DNA of 12,504 nucleotides from Anaerolineae bacterium (lineage in GTDB: Bacteria; Chloroflexota; Anaerolineae; Anaerolineales; Villigracilaceae): contig JAFLCF010000133.1 of assembly GCA_017303735.1 (NCBI GenBank), positions 1-12,504 of the forward strand. The letters are read 5' to 3'. Under the pieces are notes generated by a model. That model was not told the DNA's origin. It saw nothing but the letters and a program-made list of their open reading frames with translations, and did not search any database. The position numbers and the translations under genes are program-made. Below are positions 7,364 through 12,504 of this stretch, piece by piece (within the stretch, counting starts at the first letter, position 1; each line of letters starts with the position of its first letter).

Positions 7364-7412
7364 ATAAAACGGAGACACCGCAAACATTAAGTTTGCGGTG
7401 TCTCCGTTTTAT
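7364..7412. terminator. Shared bidirectional terminator between convergent operons
   Basis: A perfect 22-bp inverted repeat (7364-7385 with 7391-7412) around a 5-nt ATTAA loop. The arms end in an A-run on the left and a T-run on the right, so it works as an intrinsic terminator for either strand. It lies 25 nt past the pfkA stop and 19 nt past the stop of the leftward tandem hydrolase. Confidence 0.95.
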
Positions 7413-7431
7413 AACTACAAAACACACAGTG

Positions 7432-9225
7432 CTATTTCGTAAAAAATCGATTGATAAGCCCCAATAACTGCGTCCTTCCGCGATGGGAGGAAAAATTGTG
7501 ATTGGCTTTGGAGATAAATGAGTCAGTGAGCATGTTTTTATCTCGAAGCTTATCCACTGTTTTACCTGCCCCCTCTTTGAGAAGCTTGATGCCAGGATCG
7601 GTATCGGCAAAGATGAAGTTTATCTTAATGCCGCGTTTGGCAATAATATCCAGATCCCAGGCAAGGTCTTCAATATTGCGAATGCCAATCATCCATTTTA
7701 GACGATGAATTAACGGGTTGATGAATGCAGTGAATTTCAGCCAAACAATGACGGCAACCGTTGAAAGCACTTCGGTGACCTTCTTTTCTCCGCTGAGCAG
7801 TTTTTTCCATTTAGATTTTTTCCAAACAGATTGTTGGTATCCATCCCAACTAAAGTAGTATTCTGAAGGTGCAACATCCAGTGACATGCCATCTTTCCAG
7901 TAGAAGGTAAGTGGATTGATGGGGAAAATTTCGTGGATAACATCTTCATCCAAATGCAATGCTGACTGAAAGGAGACATATGCTCCTGAGCACAAGCCCA
8001 TTAAGACCACGTTATTAATGCCATGAACCTGTCGCAAGAAATGGATCGTCTGCTGAACATTTTCTACTGCTTCAGGCATATAGGGGTTGTGCTCTTTTTC
8101 GGGATTGGGATGCAAACTGTCTCCCAACCCCAGGAAGTCGAGGCGCATCACACTAAAGCCAAGGGATAATAATTGGCGTGCAATGTATATGTAGTTACGA
8201 TTTGGTCCAATACGATGAACGGAGCCAGCGTTGAGTAAAAGCACTGTCGGTTTGTGTTCGGCATCTCGTAGCAGTGGCAGGCTTAGGATCCCGAAAAGAG
8301 GCGTGTTTGGGATGCGGCATAAACATTCGGTGACGGGAAATCCTCCGCCTGCATCCATGCTTTCTTTGGCGCTGAGTCCGTAGGTGTAGCAGTCGTAGCG
8401 GGTTTGTTGATAGGGTGTGAGATCAGGGAATGAAATTTTTTCAGCCGGAATCTTTGTTCTTAAAATTTGATCTGTAATCTCTGTAATCGCTTGCGCCGGA
8501 ACTTTGCTATGATGCGGCAAGGTCATCATATCGGCATAGCCGATTAGCTCAGCATGTTGAAAATCAAAACCGCGTGCAGACCAATCTTCGATCAACCCGG
8601 TGGGAGTGGGAAGATCGTTACTCGAAAATAGCAGGATGTGTTTCGCGCGGACATCTACCTTGGGTAGCGAAATCTCCATCAGGTCATTCATCGTTTCACG
8701 GGTGATGAGGAACCCGCCGCCTTCCAAGGATGTGCTGTCTACATCTTGATCGGCATTTTCTCCCGTTTTTTGTAATGCCAGAATTTCACGCAGATACCGC
8801 CGCCCTTCGACAACAGGAACCCAGCAGGCAAGAACCTCAAGGTCAAGTTTTTGCGATGCCATTGTTGCAAGGGTTCCGCCCATGCGCAAGCCAAAAAGGC
8901 TGACGCGTTTGATGCCGCAATTCTTTTTGATGAATGAAACCGCATGTTCAATACTATCCAGCCATTTTTGAATGCGGTTGGGGTCAGTATCCAAACCCGA
9001 TGAATCACCTACACCTTGATATTCGATTCGGAAGGCAGTGATGCCTTTGCGAGCAAAGCCATCGGCAAAGTGACGCAAGCCGCGATAGGAGTTGATGAAT
9101 TCGTGCCCTACAGGCGGGCAGATCACCACAGCATGGTCCACAGGGTGCTCGGGGAGATGCGCCCATGCCAAAAGAACATCTCTGCCCATTTCGATATAAA
9201 AAGGAATGCGCTGGATGTCTGTCAT
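7432..9225 (-). CDS. Tandem two-domain alpha/beta-hydrolase with non-Ser nucleophile elbows
   Basis: 597-residue soluble protein built from two alpha/beta-hydrolase domains (about 1-260 and 285-597) that look like an internal duplication: RIEYQGVGDSSG (66-77) matches RLDFLGLGDSLH (361-372). The style recalls the hydrolases associated with exosortase/exopolysaccharide loci. Both nucleophile elbows depart from G-x-S-x-G: domain 1 reads GLRMGG with Arg114, and domain 2 reads GLCSGA with Cys412. Candidate partners in domain 2 are D541 or D543 (FADTDPG) and H576 (KANHNF); in domain 1, D204 (SSNDLPTP) and H238/H239. I infer that domain 1 is non-catalytic or binding and that domain 2 could be a Cys-type hydrolase or transferase. 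No signal peptide is seen. The ATG overlaps the stop of the beta-mannosidase C-terminal segment as ATGA (9225-9222), so translation is coupled. Last gene of the leftward operon. Fold firm; reaction unknown. Confidence 0.88.
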   Translation of the reverse strand: MTDIQRIPFYIEMGRDVLLAWAHLPEHPVDHAVVICPPVGHEFINSYRGLRHFADGFARKGITAFRIEYQGVGDSSGLDTDPNRIQKWLDSIEHAVSFIKKNCGIKRVSLFGLRMGGTLATMASQKLDLEVLACWVPVVEGRRYLREILALQKTGENADQDVDSTSLEGGGFLITRETMNDLMEISLPKVDVRAKHILLFSSNDLPTPTGLIEDWSARGFDFQHAELIGYADMMTLPHHSKVPAQAITEITDQILRTKIPAEKISFPDLTPYQQTRYDCYTYGLSAKESMDAGGGFPVTECLCRIPNTPLFGILSLPLLRDAEHKPTVLLLNAGSVHRIGPNRNYIYIARQLLSLGFSVMRLDFLGLGDSLHPNPEKEHNPYMPEAVENVQQTIHFLRQVHGINNVVLMGLCSGAYVSFQSALHLDEDVIHEIFPINPLTFYWKDGMSLDVAPSEYYFSWDGYQQSVWKKSKWKKLLSGEKKVTEVLSTVAVIVWLKFTAFINPLIHRLKWMIGIRNIEDLAWDLDIIAKRGIKINFIFADTDPGIKLLKEGAGKTVDKLRDKNMLTDSFISKANHNFSSHRGRTQLLGLINRFFTK

Positions 9226-9653
9226 CTTAATTGAATATCCTGTATGTTGGCTGAGGTTATTTGAATATACGGATTGACATTAATAGATTCACGAGGGAAG
9301 AGCGTAATGACTCTGGTTTCGTTCGGCACGAGATGGAAATAATTATCGTCAGGCAAAAAACCATCACAGATGATCTGAACAGCATATAGGAATATATTCG
9401 AATGAAGTGTGAGTTGATATGAGCCATCTACCGATGGTTGCAGGGTATGTTCTACATCGGCACTTTCAAAAGAACGGAGTCCCTGAAGTGGAAAAAGAAA
9501 CTGCTGACTGATAAAGTTTCCTTCTTTATCTCTTAACGTAGCACATGAGACATCATGTTTTGGCTCGCCAAAACGATAGGCATAGGCTGTATCATAAAAC
9601 CCGCCCAACATCTCTTCGGCTTCGCTTGGCTCTGGCGGTATAGATCTGCCCAT
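9222..9653 (-). pseudogene. GH2 beta-mannosidase, C-terminal fragment (frameshifted from the upstream part)
   Basis: A 143-codon open segment that is the missing C-terminal beta-sandwich of the beta-mannosidase just upstream, not a separate gene. It carries the conserved GGFYDTAYAYRFGEPKHDV stretch followed by ATLRDKEG and FLFPL, typical of the last domain of GH2 beta-mannosidases. Its frame is shifted one base relative to the upstream frame and overlaps it by 62 nt. The ATG at 9653 follows an in-frame TAA (9659-9657) by one codon and has no ribosome binding site. Upstream part plus this fragment would give about 825 residues, the normal family length. Its stop overlaps the next gene's ATG (ATGA), showing that the whole gene was, or still is, translated through to here. 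Confidence 0.8.
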
Positions 9654-11643
9654 CTTTTAGCATGGAAAATTCCAAAGAGCCCGACACTGTTTCCGAAGTT
9701 TCGTTCACAATGTGTAGATGCAATCCTTGCAAGCCTTCATCGGTGATGAGGAGCTGCACGGGCTGAAAGACACGTTTTAAAAAGTAATAAGCTGCCTTGG
9801 GGTTGTTATCACTATCAAGTATGCCCCAGCCTGCGCCCGGCAACAGGTCTTTGTAGAACCAGACCAAGCCCCCGCCACACTGGCTATATGCAGAGCGCCA
9901 TTCAGAAAAGACGCGGCTCATCATTTCACCGCTCACAATGCGCGATAACGAAAAATATTTTTGCAGAGATTCTTCGCGCACTTCATTTGGGTTTAAGTCG
10001 AATAGCTCAGCAAAGTAATGCTCACGCACATCTTCAAAATCATACTCTGAGCCGCTATCACGCGGCACTCGGCTTTTCCAGCGCGACGTATCTGCCAGTG
10101 TAAGTTCGCCCATCAATTTGATGATCGTTTGATCTTCGGGTACGTTTGAAATTCCGAGACATTCCGATGCGAATTTCACATTGGAGAGGCGCACATCTGA
10201 AACATCGCGACGATATGCACCCACACCATAGTAATGGGTCGCACCTTCGCTGTTATAAAACGGAAACAGTCCTTCGCTTGGCGAAGAAGGCACATATGCA
10301 GAATCAATATGATGCTCTTTCACCAAAGCGGGCAATTCATTTTCAAACCATTCATTGCGCCACATCTCGGCAGGGATGCCCAGCATTGCCGCTTGCTGTT
10401 CCACTTCGCTGTTGCCGCAATAAGCCACAACACTTGCATGTTTGCTTAATCGTTTAAGTTGTTGCACAGCTTCGATACGGATGTTTTCGAGAAAGGCTTC
10501 GTCTTTCACGGGATAATCCATATTAGCGAACATAAAATCCTGCCAGAGCATAATGCCCAGTTCATCGCACAGGTCATAAAAGGCATCTTGCTCATAGATC
10601 ATCGTGCCGCCCAAACGCAGCATGTTCATGCCCGCATTTCGTGCCAACAGTAACGCGTTTTTTGGATCTCCACCCAATGAGATCACATCGTTCACGGTCC
10701 ACACGGCGCCACGCGCAAAAATGGATTGACCATTGATCTGGAATTGGAAGAGTCCGCCTTCACGATGTAGGTGAACATGACGAAACCCAACCCGCGCCTC
10801 TTTCAAGACGTGAAGCTGGTCGTCAGACTTGAACAGGAGTCTTGTCTGATACAGATGCGGCGTCCCATGTGTGTGCGGCATCCATGCGTGGATGTTTTGT
10901 ACGAGCAGCTCTTTATCCAATTGAATAATGGCTGCAGAGCCGCTAAACAGGCTGTGCATTTCGCCGTTAATTTCAAAGAGAATTTCACAAGTTTGTTCGC
11001 TGATATTGTTGATATCTGCTTTGAGATGCAAAAAGCCTATATCGTTTTGAAGGGATGATTGCAAAGAGAAGTCGTTCAAGCAAGCTACATTTACAGATTC
11101 GAGCCAGGCTTCGCGCCATATGCCGATGGGTTTTATGGGCGGAGTCCAACCGGGGATGGAGCCCAGCAACGTAGTGCGAACCCAGCACAGATTTTGATGG
11201 TCTACGAGGCGGGTCTTCCACTTTGGGCGTTTGCGGTTGATCTCCAGATGTTCTTTCAATGAACGAAAGCAGATCACCAATTCATTTTTGGGTTGAAGGG
11301 AATGGGTCACATCCACCCGATAGGTACGGAACATGTTCTCGGTGTGGAGGATCAATTCACCGTTGAGCCAAACATCGGCAATGGTGGCGAGACCGTCGAA
11401 GTGTAGGTAGTGTTTGATGCCTGAAGTTGGTTTTTCAAAATCAAGTGCGTACCACCAGTCGAATGCTTCGAGGTCGGATAAATTTTCAATGGGCTGGGGA
11501 GTAGAGTCAACTAACAGCGAGGCAATCGTTTTGGGAGCTGTGGCAGGCAGCGGCGAGTTGGAGGCGCTTTGAATCCATGTAGGGGAGTCGTACTGATTCG
11601 GGGACGTCTTCCAAACGCGCCAGTGTTCGCTGAGTTGCATCAT
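9592..11643 (-). CDS. GH2 beta-mannosidase, N-terminal and catalytic domains (truncated by frameshift)
   Basis: Retaining exo-glycosidase predicted to release terminal beta-mannose (or a similar sugar) from oligosaccharides or glycoconjugates. No signal peptide, so probably intracellular. The sugar-binding jelly-roll domain lies at about 1-180 (DGLATIADVWLNGE, ENMFRTYRVDVT), then an Ig-like domain, then the TIM barrel from about 290: ARGAVWTVND, LRLGGTMIYE and GIMLWQDFMFAN. The acid/base is E413 in CGNSE and the nucleophile E494 in FASECLG; SECLG replaces the SEFG of better-known beta-mannosidases. The frame ends at residue 683 with an unrelated basic tail (RAKRSRRDVGRVL) where the last beta-domain should begin; that domain continues in the next frame. 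It starts 4 nt after the DUF1839 stop; two adjacent ATGs (11643, 11640) are possible starts. The catalytic core is intact, but without the C-terminal domain the product may be unstable. Confidence 0.88.
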   Translation of the reverse strand: MMQLSEHWRVWKTSPNQYDSPTWIQSASNSPLPATAPKTIASLLVDSTPQPIENLSDLEAFDWWYALDFEKPTSGIKHYLHFDGLATIADVWLNGELILHTENMFRTYRVDVTHSLQPKNELVICFRSLKEHLEINRKRPKWKTRLVDHQNLCWVRTTLLGSIPGWTPPIKPIGIWREAWLESVNVACLNDFSLQSSLQNDIGFLHLKADINNISEQTCEILFEINGEMHSLFSGSAAIIQLDKELLVQNIHAWMPHTHGTPHLYQTRLLFKSDDQLHVLKEARVGFRHVHLHREGGLFQFQINGQSIFARGAVWTVNDVISLGGDPKNALLLARNAGMNMLRLGGTMIYEQDAFYDLCDELGIMLWQDFMFANMDYPVKDEAFLENIRIEAVQQLKRLSKHASVVAYCGNSEVEQQAAMLGIPAEMWRNEWFENELPALVKEHHIDSAYVPSSPSEGLFPFYNSEGATHYYGVGAYRRDVSDVRLSNVKFASECLGISNVPEDQTIIKLMGELTLADTSRWKSRVPRDSGSEYDFEDVREHYFAELFDLNPNEVREESLQKYFSLSRIVSGEMMSRVFSEWRSAYSQCGGGLVWFYKDLLPGAGWGILDSDNNPKAAYYFLKRVFQPVQLLITDEGLQGLHLHIVNETSETVSGSLEFSMLKDGQIYTARAKRSRRDVGRVL
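9594..9659 (-). other. Frameshift junction inside the beta-mannosidase gene
   Basis: The frame must change between the TAA of the downstream frame (9659-9657) and the TGA of the upstream frame (9594-9592). The shift corresponds to one extra base or a loss of 3n+2 bases. The linker between LKDGQIY and MLGGFYD looks about 10 residues shorter than in the beta-mannosidases I can recall, which favours a small deletion. The junction contains near-repeats (GCGAAG, GCCGAAG) and G and T runs that could promote slippage. Confidence 0.7.
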
Positions 11644-11647
11644 AAAA

Positions 11648-12504
11648 TCAAGAATATAGTTTTAAGAGATTTTCTGTAGCAGTTTGCCAGGCGTTGCCCA
11701 TTTTTTCGATGGGTGCCAGATCGAGCGCTTTCTTTTTGCTGACGGAGCGCGCGAGCTGAAATTGGATGGTCTTCGCGCTGGTGGAGATCTCGTCGTAGAG
11801 TTGAATGGTTTCGCTCAAACCACCTTCGCCGTTTTGCTCAAGCCATTGCAAATAAGTTTTGGAAAGTTCATAGCATGCACCGAGTTGACGCAGGGTGACG
11901 AAGGAATATTGATGGAAGGTTTCCATCGGTTCGCCAATGAGCCATTCAACATCGCTGGAAAGACGCGTTGCAAATGCGTTGAATGGATTGGTTACTGGCA
12001 GAAGGGTAAGTTGTTTGCGTAATAGCTGAATGGAGGATCGCAGGGTTTGTTCTTTTGATTTGGCATGATCCCACTTTTTGACGAACTCGACATACGGCGG
12101 CAGGTAGATGGGATCTTTCTGTTCGAGACGGAAGAGATTCGTGAAATCGTCGCCAGAGAGATGATAGTAGCCTTGATTGTGAAAATAGCCGAGATGTTTG
12201 GCTTGTACATCGATCTCAACTGCGCCGATGGTGGTTTTGGTGTGCGTGGTCTTGTATGCGGTGCCGTGTGTATCGGGCAGGTAAAACGAATCGACTTCCA
12301 CCAACACTGGGCGACCCAGGCTGATCTGTTCTTCGGTGTGTTGAATCAGCGGTTTCCAAATGGAAAGTTCCTGCACATCCAACCCATAGAGTTCATAGAT
12401 ATCGGCAAATGGAATTTTGAAGAATGTCCATTGATCGCCTTCAAAGTCGATGGCAAGCGTAAATGGCATGGCAGCGATCGGCTCATACTTAAAGGCGTGC
12501 AGAA
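11648..12504 (-). CDS. DUF1839 family protein, 5' partial (start lies beyond the window)
   Basis: The ATG at 12469 is internal: the frame stays open to the window edge, and the upstream codons read LHAFKYEPIAAMPFTLAIDFEGDQWTFFK, which matches the body of DUF1839 proteins (usually about 310-320 residues), so some N-terminal residues are missing. Numbering from that internal Met: RPVLVEVDSFYLPDT (53-67), then H76, D87 (VEID), LGYFHNQGYYHL (93-104) and LFRLEQ. The order VxVDxxYLP, His, Asp recalls the N-terminal domain of BtrH-type acyl-ACP acyltransferases; this is my inference from pattern, not a shown homology. The second half (about 130-273) is predominantly helical. DUF1839 genes are, as I recall, found near aminoacyl-tRNA-synthetase-like amino acid:carrier-protein ligases and carrier proteins, which would suggest a role in handling carrier-bound amino acids. 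First visible gene of the leftward operon; its stop is 4 nt before the beta-mannosidase ATG. Confidence 0.85.
   Translation of the reverse strand, partial: LHAFKYEPIAAMPFTLAIDFEGDQWTFFKIPFADIYELYGLDVQELSIWKPLIQHTEEQISLGRPVLVEVDSFYLPDTHGTAYKTTHTKTTIGAVEIDVQAKHLGYFHNQGYYHLSGDDFTNLFRLEQKDPIYLPPYVEFVKKWDHAKSKEQTLRSSIQLLRKQLTLLPVTNPFNAFATRLSSDVEWLIGEPMETFHQYSFVTLRQLGACYELSKTYLQWLEQNGEGGLSETIQLYDEISTSAKTIQFQLARSVSKKKALDLAPIEKMGNAWQTATENLLKLYS

Noticed and set aside
9594..9659. Programmed +1 frameshift in the beta-mannosidase
   Set aside because: No known slippery motif with an adjacent stop codon or stimulator is seen, and the linker looks shortened, so a deletion or sequence error is more likely.
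12467..12469. ATG as start of the DUF1839 gene
   Set aside because: In-frame codons continue to the window edge and match conserved sequence of the family, so this Met is internal.

Overview
The window looks like ordinary bacterial chromosome of moderate GC. Gene content and protein style fit a member of the Chloroflexota, probably Anaerolineae: a membrane-tethered multi-zinc-ribbon protein, a large secreted alpha/beta-hydrolase lipoprotein, an RNase Z/phosphofructokinase pair, and a GH2 beta-mannosidase with a SECLG nucleophile motif. This placement is inferred from the look of the proteins, not from a phylogenetic marker, so it is tentative. I see no mobile element, CRISPR array, rRNA or tRNA.

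Layout. Bases 1-7338 are all read on the + strand: the C-terminal part of a zinc-dependent histone-deacetylase-family enzyme (cut by the window edge); a lipoprotein alpha/beta-hydrolase of the TAP/S33 type; a terminator; a three-zinc-finger, single-TM protein; a second terminator; a TIGR03862/HI0933-like flavoprotein with a TATAAT box so close to its ATG that the mRNA may be leaderless; then RNase Z and 6-phosphofructokinase, one base apart. A 22-bp perfect hairpin at 7364-7412 sits between pfkA and the convergent - strand genes and can terminate both.

Bases 7432-12504 form one compact - strand operon, read from the right edge leftwards: a DUF1839 protein (its N-terminus lies beyond the window), a GH2 beta-mannosidase, and a two-domain alpha/beta-hydrolase. 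Gaps are 4 nt and an ATGA overlap. The beta-mannosidase is broken into two overlapping frames at 9594-9657. The downstream fragment clearly carries the missing C-terminal domain, so this is a frameshift or small deletion (or an assembly error), not two genes.

The - strand operon is the most interesting part. A DUF1839 protein resembles the BtrH-type acyl-ACP acyltransferase fold, a beta-mannosidase acts on glycans, and the tandem hydrolase has Arg and Cys instead of Ser at its two nucleophile elbows, like exosortase-system-associated hydrolases. Together they suggest a poorly described pathway joining carrier-protein acyl or aminoacyl groups to a glycan or small molecule. Its remaining genes should lie just past base 12504. 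The + strand genes look like housekeeping and envelope functions; the points of note there are a GGEGS (not GGDGS) motif in phosphofructokinase and a duplicated Cys motif in the zinc-ribbon protein.
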